Source: CS1-C013 sp964347265 (GTDB taxonomy: Archaea; Aenigmatarchaeota; Aenigmatarchaeia; Aenigmatarchaeales; Aenigmatarchaeaceae). From it: a stretch of 13,600 bases of DNA. The notes below the pieces were generated by a model, which worked only from the letters and a program-made list of their open reading frames with translations, ran no database searches and had not been told where the DNA came from. Made by a program: the position numbers and the translations under genes. Shown here in pieces: positions 7,901 through 13,600 of the stretch (its first letter is position 1; every line of letters begins with the position of its first letter). The stretch is from the NCBI GenBank assembly GCA_964347265.1, contig CAYFXV010000016.1, positions 1 to 13,600 on the forward strand. The letters run 5' to 3'.

Positions 7901-8135
7901 AAACACAAGAATAATTAACTAGTATAAAGACTGGATTACCGTCAGCAAAAAACATGTCTCCTTTTGTTACATTAACCCAAGATGTACATGGATAGCCACC
8001 GCAATAATTATATCCTGTTATATTACCTGGATTAACAGATGCTGTTGTAGGTGTGACATAAAGAACTAAAATTGTTATAACTGCTAAAAATATTACAAAA
8101 AATAGCCCTAATTTCATTATACCTTTCTTATTCAA
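4989..8135 (-). CDS. Large secreted, membrane-anchored glycoprotein with PGF-pre-PGF and TSP1-like modules
   Basis: Surface protein of 1048 residues, not assignable to a named enzyme. In order: a signal peptide (about 7-32), a sequon-rich N-terminal region (33-370), three Ig-like or Ca-dependent-style repeats (about 375-475, 476-582, 583-684), a Cys-rich segment with ten cysteines (690-741, including CGDGYCDAGEAC), a Gly/Thr/Ser linker (746-760), a PGF-pre-PGF domain (about 762-915, ending SPGLSVFIIG), a PEPEPEPEE linker, a TSP1-like motif WSCTDWSEC with six cysteines (931-971), one membrane segment (about 983-1005), and a Lys-rich then acidic cytoplasmic tail. I hand-count about 72 N-x-S/T sequons, 67 of them between 38 and 684, none with Pro at x and none in the tail. 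The start is TTG at 8135: GAGGTG (8141-8146) lies 5 nt upstream, while the first in-frame ATG (residue 7) has no SD at suitable distance. It sits beside aglB and the flippase, so it is a likely substrate. It may be an S-layer or adhesion protein; the sequence does not decide. Confidence 0.85.
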   Translation of the reverse strand: MNKKGIMKLGLFFVIFLAVITILVLYVTPTTASVNPGNITGYNYCGGYPCTSWVNVTKGDMFFADGNPVFILVNYSCVSPSVCNATMNVTGNFSEIGGNSSRAGVFKQNATDGSWAIFELNDTVNLTLAGGSIMMEPRNITLNATDGNTSNSFYLDNVFAPVMLVNMSTLPGCPPPTEPLPPQIPLLNGTLVNVSGCWDGNCTVEDRAQFNHTNASGTFYVLCGPSFGGDTTNFTAVADTGNFSNFNLVIEVPGIAKINYTTNVSMDDPQKSQAMFEFAMKNIMAGPRIGINDTEWNGTDPNKPNLNLSAELTLYNISNRFGITGRPQIFKYAHTNTTGIPCPPFICSDFVWNGENITFAVTSFSDYGMSDAINITLESPANLSYTNTQDVNFTYTPEWNSSINMDNCTLYGNFTGSSWLANETNDTRPLVNGSINWINNTVGSDGPYSWNIYCYDNTSQYDFYSINWTIIVDTAKPTFTNNNSNTSSINTTQPVLLYANWSDDNSLDYAWLSTNETGSWVNYTDGNYSSPYDINLTADETWSNFTWDNDTFEKGVVAWKIYANDSAGNENFTGNMTFSVNDTMPPTYSNNSTNTTLAGAATLFSLKWTDNGALSGYIFSFDNCTGGSNLVNDTWAQFSGLANWSNVSKTPNYTAGCNVAWKIYANDTSDNWNSTGTMNYTTKNASGLYCTQGSQCIGGYCVHSVCRASSTYCGDGYCDAGEACVADNSWCSSGYACTNGCVATDGGGGTGGTGGSTGGTYSTAVIRLAVGKVNITMTSLTTGGKLIANIARFRDVAMRGMNITVVNNVGYIKIMISKLQTLPSTVPFNIDGKVYHYINIERINITDSDINTVNIEFAVNKTWLTDNNVDASNITLYRWANNRWNDLSATKIAESTAEVFYRADSPGLSVFIIGTKGGAPPEPEPEPEEGCEESWSCTDWSECTDELQTRTCTDSNNCGTTVNKPAESQSCEVTIAGVGPTTVSILTNVIIIVAAIVVCVFIFLQRVKITSFLHDLAKRTKGTKKKSTKILTETEEPAKSIVEKQEPE
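5353..5376. repeat. Four perfect tandem copies of a hexamer (TCTGGT)
   Basis: TCTGGT is repeated four times without error at 5353-5376. On the minus strand it encodes the Pro-Glu linker PEPEPEPEE between the PGF-pre-PGF and TSP1-like modules of the glycoprotein. The six-base period keeps frame, so copy-number change would alter linker length by two residues per unit. Confidence 0.85.
6142..6467. repeat. Direct 20-nt repeat (6142-6161 and 6448-6467) from duplicated Ig-like modules
   Basis: The 20 bases GCATATATCTTCCAAGCAAC occur identically at 6142-6161 and 6448-6467, 306 nt apart. On the minus strand both encode the VAWKIYAND strand shared by two successive Ig-like repeats of the glycoprotein. 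Surrounding sequence has diverged, so this is a conserved core of an older in-frame duplication rather than a mobile element. Confidence 0.8.
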
Positions 8136-8140
8136 GGAAA

Positions 8141-8183
8141 CACCTCTTATAATTAAGAATATAATTAAACCACCTTATAAATT
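8141..8183 (-). promoter_or_regulatory. Promoter and SD of the glycoprotein gene
   Basis: On the minus strand TTTATAAG lies at about 8175-8182. Transcription about 26 nt downstream would start near 8152, giving a leader of about 17 nt with GAGGTG (8141-8146) placed 5 nt before the TTG start codon. This is the same layout as at the protease gene. The SD is strong; the TATA call is by eye. Confidence 0.5.
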
Positions 8184-8186
8184 TTT

Positions 8187-8230
8187 GTATAAAAACAAAG
8201 AATTTATTTGAATGCCACATATCTTATTAA
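8187..8230 (+). promoter_or_regulatory. Promoter region of the flippase gene
   Basis: Two candidate boxes face the flippase gene: GTATAAAAAC (8187-8196), predicting a start near 8216, and AATTTATTTG (8201-8210), predicting transcription from about the ATG itself at 8231. No SD precedes the ATG, favouring leaderless or very short-leader expression. A short inverted repeat (8215-8220 with 8241-8246) flanks the start codon. Confidence 0.35.
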
Positions 8231-9397
8231 ATGAAAAAACATGTGGTGGCAATACTCAAAAGTGATCTAGCAAAAACTGGTGGCATTATTTTTATTGCTA
8301 CTCTTAGCTCTAATCTAATACTTTTTTTAGCTAATCTACTTATTGCAAATCGACTGGGAGCTGTAGATTTTGGTGTTTTTAAGACTGTTCTCTATCTATT
8401 TTCATTTTTACCTTTGTTAATAGAATTTGGTGTTAATGCTAGTTTAACCAAATATATTTCTGAATTTGGCAGCAGAAATAAAGAGAAGATTGGATACTTA
8501 GTGAATTGGCTCTTAAAGTTGAAAATAATCAGCTATTTAGTTTTAATAATAATAATCTTTCTATTAAGAGAACAAATAAGCATAATCTTCCTAAAAGATG
8601 CTTCATTAACTTATCTGATATCAGCTGGAATCTTATTAATAAGTCTAACGTTTTTTGGCGTGTTTCAATTCATTGTCCAGGGGTTTCAAAAATTCAAGCT
8701 ATATGCATTATCACAATTTTTAAATCTTTCAATTTCTGCTATTCTTGGTATTCTTTTAATTCCTTTAGGAATTTTTTACATTATTTTAGGTTGGAGTCTT
8801 GGGCCCCTGATAGGTAATTTGTTTAATATAAAATTCTTTTTCGACAAAAGAATTCTTAAAAAAACTAAAGAATTTGATGTTAAAAAGATTTTCTTGAAAT
8901 TCAGCATACCAATATATTTAACTAACATAGTTGTTGGATTACTTAACGCAGTAGTGCCTTTCCTAAGCTTATTTTTCTCTCAAGAAAAAATTGGTTTTTT
9001 CTCTTTTGCTTTTATTTTCTATTCAGCAACTTTGTTGATTCCTATGGCTTTATCAGCTATTGTTTTTCCAAAAGTATCAGAACTTAATGGTCTAAAAAGA
9101 CATAAAGACGCAAAAAACATTCTAATAAAAGCCTTAAAATTATACCTTATTGTTGCTATTATTGGAATAATACTTGTGTTTTTGGTTTCAGATTGGTTGT
9201 TTGCAACTTTTTTCAGTGGTTATATGAAAAGTTTGTTTATATTTAAGATTTTAACAATTATGGGGCTTATTTTTGGTTTTAATACAATTTATGTTAATTA
9301 CCTTCAGGGCTTGGGAAAGGTTAAGAGATTTGCTTTATTTGTTTTAACTCAAAACATCTTATTAATCATAATAAGTTTTATTTTGTTGAGTTCATGA
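8231..9397 (+). CDS. Oligosaccharide flippase, Wzx-like, MOP superfamily
   Basis: Polytopic membrane protein of 388 residues with about eleven hydrophobic segments, expected to move lipid-linked sugars across the cytoplasmic membrane. Family-like features are an N-terminal GGIIFIATLSSNLI helix (17-30), RLGAVDFGVFK (41-51), the EFGVNASLTKYISEF block (65-79), VQGFQKFKLYALSQ (149-162) and a second-half PMALSAIVFPKVSEL (271-285). The gene is followed by aglB after 46 nt, which supports a role in delivering the lipid-linked glycan for N-glycosylation. It ends after the segment FALFVLTQNILLIIISFILLSS-like region (368-388), slightly short of the 12-14 helices and 410-480 residues usual in the family. 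No matching reading frame continues downstream, so I see a natural short end or an old truncation rather than a simple frameshift. The start is the first ATG; no SD is present. Confidence 0.85.
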   Translation: MKKHVVAILKSDLAKTGGIIFIATLSSNLILFLANLLIANRLGAVDFGVFKTVLYLFSFLPLLIEFGVNASLTKYISEFGSRNKEKIGYLVNWLLKLKIISYLVLIIIIFLLREQISIIFLKDASLTYLISAGILLISLTFFGVFQFIVQGFQKFKLYALSQFLNLSISAILGILLIPLGIFYIILGWSLGPLIGNLFNIKFFFDKRILKKTKEFDVKKIFLKFSIPIYLTNIVVGLLNAVVPFLSLFFSQEKIGFFSFAFIFYSATLLIPMALSAIVFPKVSELNGLKRHKDAKNILIKALKLYLIVAIIGIILVFLVSDWLFATFFSGYMKSLFIFKILTIMGLIFGFNTIYVNYLQGLGKVKRFALFVLTQNILLIIISFILLSS

Positions 9398-9400
9398 AAC

Positions 9401-9443
9401 TTTTTATATTTACCTCTCTAAATTTTGATAGTTAAGTGATTCA
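9401..9443 (+). promoter_or_regulatory. Promoter and SD of aglB
   Basis: TTTTTATATT at 9401-9410 predicts transcription from about 9432, just upstream of GTGAT (9436-9440). That SD lies 3 nt from the ATG at 9444 and 9 nt from a second in-frame ATG at 9450. The T-tract 9401-9405 could also end flippase transcripts. aglB may therefore have its own promoter while also receiving read-through. Confidence 0.45.
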
Positions 9444-11507
9444 ATGAAAATGATAATAAAAAAGTACTGGTGGATATTTGCACTAGTATTTGTGTTTTTA
9501 TTTTCCTATCATATAAGATCTGTGAATATAATTCCTGATAGATTGTTGTCATTCGACCCAATATATCAGTATAGATTTACCAAATATTTTGCTGAATGGG
9601 GACATCTACCTGCTTGGGATGAATTAACGTATTATACTGGCAGAAGACTTATTCCTGGTACTGTACCGCCTATGATATTTTATTTGACAAGTGTACTTTT
9701 CTGGATTTTAAAAGGATTTGGTCTTAGTTTGTTAACAACTGCAGCATATGCCTCAGCTCTCTATGGAGCATTGATAGTAATTCCTGCATTTTTATTAGGC
9801 AGAGAATTATCCAATGAATATGGTGGGCTATTAGCAGCAACATTGATTGGTACTGCACCACAAATATTGATAAGAACTTTTGGAAGTAGTTTTGATACTG
9901 ACCAATTAGTACTATTTTTCTTATTACTAACAGTTTATCTTGGTTATGTTGGTTTAAAGAAGAAATCAATAACAAGTTTCTCACTGGCTTTAATAGGATT
10001 TACATTATTTATGTTTACATGGATGTTCTTCTTCTATCCAATTTTTATACTCGGAGGTTTTGTTTTATTATACTTCTTTTTAGCTCTCATAATAGGAAAA
10101 TTAAAGAAAAGTGAAAATTTTTCATTAAAAAATATTAGTTCCAAATTGATAGGTCACTTAAAATTTTTCATAATTATTATTATTTGTCTATTCATCATTG
10201 GTTGGTTTAATGAAATTAACATCATAACAAATTTATTAAAATTAATGGGTTTTGCTCAAGCAGCTGAAAAACAAATAGTAAATATATCAATTGCAGAGTT
10301 ACAGCCATTTGATATATTTAATTTACAAGGTTGGATATTAGCAACAGGAAGGTTTATGATGGGAGATACTATAACCATTATAATTTTTCTAATCTTCATA
10401 TTTTTCATAGGATTTAGTTTCTTGTATTTTACTAAAAAGGAAAAGGACTTAAGGAAATTTTCATTTTTATTAACAGTATTTTTTGTTGGTATTTATACAA
10501 CATTTAGAGGTATAAGATTTACAGAATTTACAGCAGCATTATTTTTGATTCTAATTGGTACTGGTTTTGGTTGTTCTGTTAATTATTCTAAAAGAAATAA
10601 ACTTCTAAAGAGTTTTGCAATTGGATTGGGTATTTTTATTGCTATTTGTGCTATGGGTATAGGATTGGAAATGGGTAGTGGTCTTGGTCCTGATCAAAAT
10701 ACGAACTGGGACAATGCATGGAACTTTTTAAAAACTAGAACACCTGAACTTTCAATAGTTGGAACTTGGTGGGATCCAGGCCATATGATTTCTGGATTAG
10801 CAGAAAGGAGAAATTATGCAGATGGAGCCCATTGTTCAGAATTACATTGTTTTTATCCGATTAACACTAGAATAACAAATCTAGGAAAAATAATGGCAAC
10901 TGCCAATGAGAATGAATCTTTAGAACTAATAAGAAAATATCAAGGAACCTCACCAAAAGTTTACTGGATAGCATCTGATGATTTAATTGCAAAATTCCAA
11001 TGGTTACAATATTTTGGAACTGGTTGTGATGCTAGATATGAATCAAAATGTCCGCTTTATATGCAGTTACCTGAAAAGTCTAGATCATTTGATGATGCTG
11101 GAAATATAATTATTAGAAATTATAATATGGGTCAGCAGACAAAGGTCATGATTATTAGTGGTCAAATTCCAATACCTATATTTGTTCAAGGAATAAATGC
11201 TGCTTTATTCGATGAAATTATAGTTTATAATAATACTCAAGCAGTGCCGCTCAAATTTAGTGAAAGTGATATAAATTCTCTTATAGAATCACTAAAACCT
11301 TTGGAGAGACAATTAAATATTAGATTTACAAATCAAACAGTACCAATGACAGTATGGATACCACGACATTTTTCTTACGTTGTGGTAATACCGCCCAACC
11401 TTAGAAATGCTGTGTTTACAAAAATGTTCATGTTGGAAGGACAAGGATTAGAGCATTTTAAGCAAGTATTCAGAAATGAACAAGTGAAAATTTATGAAGT
11501 CGTATAA
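9444..11507 (+). CDS. aglB: Dolichyl-phosphooligosaccharide--protein glycotransferase, STT3 family
   Basis: Catalytic oligosaccharyltransferase that transfers a lipid-linked glycan to Asn in N-x-S/T on the outer face of the membrane. 687 residues is within the archaeal AglB range. About 12-13 membrane segments fill residues 8-405, followed by a globular outer domain. Motifs in order are D38 in SFDP (first external loop), the DxD motif DTD at 151-153, the TIxE-like SIAE at 282-285 in the long external loop, FRGIRFTEF (354-362) with candidate phosphate-binding arginines, and WWDPG at 442-446 in place of WWDYG. SDDLIAKFQW (511-520) is at the expected place of the DK-type motif, though the spacing does not match exactly. 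The C-terminus MFMLEGQGLEHFKQVF is typical. Paired cysteines C464/C469 and C528/C536 may form disulphides. The start at 9444 follows GTGAT; 9450 is an alternative. The 3' end overlaps the GT2 gene by 14 nt, so translation is likely coupled. Confidence 0.93.
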   Translation: MKMIIKKYWWIFALVFVFLFSYHIRSVNIIPDRLLSFDPIYQYRFTKYFAEWGHLPAWDELTYYTGRRLIPGTVPPMIFYLTSVLFWILKGFGLSLLTTAAYASALYGALIVIPAFLLGRELSNEYGGLLAATLIGTAPQILIRTFGSSFDTDQLVLFFLLLTVYLGYVGLKKKSITSFSLALIGFTLFMFTWMFFFYPIFILGGFVLLYFFLALIIGKLKKSENFSLKNISSKLIGHLKFFIIIIICLFIIGWFNEINIITNLLKLMGFAQAAEKQIVNISIAELQPFDIFNLQGWILATGRFMMGDTITIIIFLIFIFFIGFSFLYFTKKEKDLRKFSFLLTVFFVGIYTTFRGIRFTEFTAALFLILIGTGFGCSVNYSKRNKLLKSFAIGLGIFIAICAMGIGLEMGSGLGPDQNTNWDNAWNFLKTRTPELSIVGTWWDPGHMISGLAERRNYADGAHCSELHCFYPINTRITNLGKIMATANENESLELIRKYQGTSPKVYWIASDDLIAKFQWLQYFGTGCDARYESKCPLYMQLPEKSRSFDDAGNIIIRNYNMGQQTKVMIISGQIPIPIFVQGINAALFDEIIVYNNTQAVPLKFSESDINSLIESLKPLERQLNIRFTNQTVPMTVWIPRHFSYVVVIPPNLRNAVFTKMFMLEGQGLEHFKQVFRNEQVKIYEVV

Positions 11508-12153
11508 AGTTATTGCAATTATACCTGCTTACAATGAAGAAAGGAATATAGGAAAAACTGTTAAAAATACTAAAAAGTATGTTGATAAAGTTATAGTAGT
11601 GGATGACGGTTCTTTTGATAATACTGCAAAAATTGCAAGAAAAAGTAAAGCAAAGGTAATAAGATATGAAGAAAATAAAGGTGTTGGTTTTGCCTCAAGA
11701 ATTGGTTTAAAAGAGGCTATTTCTTTAAAACCTGATATAATTGTCTTTTTAGATGCTGATGGCCAATCAAACCCTAAATACATACCAGAATTTATAAACA
11801 AAATAAAAATGGGTTATGATTATATTTATGGAAAGAGAAGCCTTCATAATTATCCTATAAATAGAAAAATCGGAAATTGGAGTTTAACTATTTTAGTAAA
11901 TTTGGTTTGTCCCACAAAAATAAAGGATGTTGAATGTGGTTTCAGAGCCTTTACATTCGAAGTAGCAAAAAAATTAAATCTTAAAGCAATAAGTTATGAA
12001 AGAGAAGTTGATTTTATTTTTGAAGTGTGGAGAAACAAACTAAAAATATCTTATGTTGAAATAAAGGTACCAAGATTTTATCCCAAACCAGCTATATTAC
12101 GAGGTTTTAAAAATTTTTGGTTTCTTTTAAAGAGGAGATTTAATCGTAATTAA
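11494..12153 (+). CDS. GT2 glycosyltransferase, probable polyprenyl/dolichyl-phosphate hexose synthase
   Basis: GT-A fold family 2 glycosyltransferase of 219 residues, resembling DPM1/GtrB-type enzymes that load a hexose from a nucleotide sugar onto a lipid phosphate at the inner membrane face. Visible are the N-terminal IIPAYNEERNIG (9-20), VDDGS at 36-40 for nucleotide binding, ENKGVG (60-65), the metal-binding DADGQ at 87-91, and DVECGFRAF (145-153), the acceptor-side block of this subfamily. There is no C-terminal membrane domain, so it is the short DPM1-like type. The ATG at 11494 is preceded by AGTGA (11483-11487) with a 6-nt spacer inside the aglB coding region, and the genes overlap by 14 nt. 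The tie to aglB supports a role in glycan assembly. The sugar and the exact acceptor are not determined; a glycan-extending GT2 is an alternative. Confidence 0.85.
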   Translation: MKSYKVIAIIPAYNEERNIGKTVKNTKKYVDKVIVVDDGSFDNTAKIARKSKAKVIRYEENKGVGFASRIGLKEAISLKPDIIVFLDADGQSNPKYIPEFINKIKMGYDYIYGKRSLHNYPINRKIGNWSLTILVNLVCPTKIKDVECGFRAFTFEVAKKLNLKAISYEREVDFIFEVWRNKLKISYVEIKVPRFYPKPAILRGFKNFWFLLKRRFNRN

Positions 12154-12160
12154 AATATTT

Positions 12161-13600
12161 CTAATTTAATTTAATCACAACATTATTTTGATTTTGGTGA
12201 ACAATTTCAAAATGCTCTTTATCATTCATAACCTTGTCTACAAAATTATATGTAAATACACCTAAGATATTGCTACCTGGAATTATTATATCTTGGGATA
12301 CTAATGATCTCCATACTAGAATATAAGAAACATCATATTTTTTCAGGTTGTCATAAATATAAGTTGAATCCCCAGTTCTCATTATATCTGGGAATTCTTC
12401 TATAGCATTCCAAACAATGTTTCTCTCTGCAAAATATCTAACACTACCACCATATGTTGTAAAGATTACTGAATCTTTGGGTGTATTTTTATTAATCCAA
12501 GTAAGTACTTCTACGTAATCTTCAGGATATCTAGTTGAATTAGAAGTTGTAACAGCAGATGTAATTCCTGAATAAATGGAAAAAACAACTATTATTAAAA
12601 TAATTACTAGCAAGTACTTATTTTCTTCTTTAATCTTGTATAAGAAGTATCCTCCTATTAAGGCTATTTGAGGAAAAATTATTGAGAAGTATCTGGGATC
12701 TCCTACTGCAGTAGTACTTATAACATTAAATGCAAACAAAAATAAGAAGAAAATTAAAACAGAGATTAGAAGAATTTTTTTATCAAATAATTGCAAGTCT
12801 TTGAAGTTCACAAAAAAATAACTAAAACCAAAAATAATCAATATAAATGAGACCAAACCAAACAAAGATATGTAACTTGTGAAAGAAAATTTTTGAGATA
12901 TTGCCGTTGAAATTTCTGATACCCATGATGCTGATTTATATTCAGCGGGAAATTCAAAAAACATATCTGCTGCATATAATCCATAAGGATAATTAAAAGC
13001 AATTAAACTTCTTATTATAAAAACTGAAGAAAATAATGCTGCTATAATGATTGATACTATTCCAAATTTTAAATATTTTTTATCTTTTTTAATAAAATAA
13101 AAAATTATAATGAAAAGAAACATTGAAAATATTAGAAACAATCCACTTGCCTTGGTATAGAAAGATAAAGAAAGTATAATGCCAGATAAAATTGCTTTTT
13201 TATAATTGTCCATATTCAAAAAAGTATAAACTATCAATACAGAAAAAAATGCTATGGGGATTTCAACATAAGATATAAGAGAAAAGTGGGAAAAGTAAGG
13301 CAATGATAGTAATATCGACGCAGAGAATATACCAAACCAGTTATTTATTTTTAATCCGATTAAATAAACTACTAACAAAGTTAATAACCCGAAAATTACA
13401 ATTATTGCTTTAGCTAAACCTAGTGATGAACCAAATAAAATAAATGGTAAAGAATATACAGCTGGCACAAACATTGGAAAAGCTTGTGGTCTTTTTATTG
13501 GTCCTGGATTAAAAAGTGGTAATTTTCCTTGTGATACTTCCTTCCCTAATCTAAAATATGCTTCCTCGTCTTCACCTAACATTTCAGTATTGAATGCTAA
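12161..13600 (-). CDS. GT-C family membrane glycosyltransferase, 5' end cut by window edge
   Basis: Polytopic membrane protein of the ArnT/PMT-like GT-C class, which uses lipid-phosphate-linked sugars as donors on the outer side of the membrane. The frame remains open to the right edge; from 13600 it reads LAFNTE before the methionine at 13582. That methionine is internal because the acidic catalytic-loop motif NTEMLGEDEEAYF and the RPQAFPMFVPAVY segment normally follow a first membrane helix that is missing here. The visible 479 residues contain about ten membrane segments, a GDPRYF block in the later helices, and an outer C-terminal domain (from about residue 350 of the visible part) with WINKNTPKDSVIF and FAERNIVW, typical of this class. 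The stop TAG at 12161 lies 7 nt from the stop of the converging GT2 gene. It may take Dol-P-sugar made by that enzyme; its acceptor is unknown. Confidence 0.8.
   Translation of the reverse strand, partial: LAFNTEMLGEDEEAYFRLGKEVSQGKLPLFNPGPIKRPQAFPMFVPAVYSLPFILFGSSLGLAKAIIVIFGLLTLLVVYLIGLKINNWFGIFSASILLSLPYFSHFSLISYVEIPIAFFSVLIVYTFLNMDNYKKAILSGIILSLSFYTKASGLFLIFSMFLFIIIFYFIKKDKKYLKFGIVSIIIAALFSSVFIIRSLIAFNYPYGLYAADMFFEFPAEYKSASWVSEISTAISQKFSFTSYISLFGLVSFILIIFGFSYFFVNFKDLQLFDKKILLISVLIFFLFLFAFNVISTTAVGDPRYFSIIFPQIALIGGYFLYKIKEENKYLLVIILIIVVFSIYSGITSAVTTSNSTRYPEDYVEVLTWINKNTPKDSVIFTTYGGSVRYFAERNIVWNAIEEFPDIMRTGDSTYIYDNLKKYDVSYILVWRSLVSQDIIIPGSNILGVFTYNFVDKVMNDKEHFEIVHQNQNNVVIKLN

Noticed and set aside
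7690..7914. Plus-strand open frame of 74 codons
   Set aside because: Antisense to the sequon-rich N-terminal part of the glycoprotein; AT-rich sequence with few stops explains it.
4989..8135. Calling the 1048-aa protein the S-layer protein
   Set aside because: Glycosylation density and anchoring fit, but no S-layer domain or crystallisation-related motif can be identified by eye; an adhesin or other surface protein is equally possible.
8231..9397. Flippase as a frameshifted pseudogene
   Set aside because: The 46 nt after the stop contain promoter-like sequence and no continuing coding frame, and the rest of the gene is intact.
9724..9984. Minus-strand open frame of 86 codons
   Set aside because: Antisense to the aglB region holding the DxD motif; no start signals or family resemblance.
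11529..11801. Minus-strand open frame of 90 codons
   Set aside because: Antisense to the conserved N-terminal half of the GT2 gene.
1..13600. CRISPR array, tRNA, rRNA, insertion sequence or defence system
   Set aside because: No regularly spaced repeats, cloverleaf-like segments, transposase motifs or recognisable defence genes were seen; intergenic gaps are all under about 100 nt.

Overview
The window reads as a chromosomal segment of an A+T-rich archaeon with tightly packed genes. Archaeal markers are an AglB/STT3 oligosaccharyltransferase, a Cft2/Ysh1-type beta-CASP nuclease, an RtcA RNA cyclase, a secreted glycoprotein with a PGF-pre-PGF domain, TATA boxes 20-30 nt ahead of short-leader genes, and Shine-Dalgarno (SD) sequences of the GGTGAT type. 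The WWDPG form of the AglB motif, the Cys-rich and TSP1-like modules, and the compact gene style suggest a DPANN lineage such as Woesearchaeota or Pacearchaeota. That placement is inference from style, not a measured phylogeny.

Left part (1-4986). On the minus strand, a membrane metalloprotease-like gene (HEFGH motif, TTG start) is followed after 5 nt by an MTA/SAH deaminase gene that runs off the left edge. Divergent from it is a 414-aa beta-CASP RNA-processing nuclease with all catalytic motifs, ending in a T-rich terminator region. Next come a small YbjQ/UPF0145 gene (minus) and rtcA (plus), which diverge from one short AT-rich promoter region. These look like housekeeping RNA-end and nucleoside-salvage functions.

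Centre and right (4989-13600). This is a protein N-glycosylation locus. A 1048-aa secreted, membrane-anchored protein (minus, TTG start) carries about 72 N-x-S/T sequons by hand count, almost all between residues 38 and 684. It diverges from a plus-strand run: a lipid-linked-oligosaccharide flippase, the oligosaccharyltransferase AglB, and a GT2 glycosyltransferase of the dolichyl-phosphate-hexose synthase type that overlaps the end of aglB by 14 nt. A GT-C membrane glycosyltransferase (minus, N-terminus cut by the right edge) converges on this run. The proposed pathway is: GT2 charges the lipid carrier with a sugar, GT-C enzymes use such lipid-phosphate sugars outside the membrane, the flippase moves the lipid-linked glycan out, and AglB transfers it to sequons such as those in the neighbouring glycoprotein.

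No intergenic stretch exceeds about 100 nt. I saw no tRNA, rRNA, CRISPR array, insertion sequence or integrase. The most noteworthy feature is a very sequon-dense surface protein encoded beside its probable glycosylation machinery. I did not find a clearly unprecedented system.
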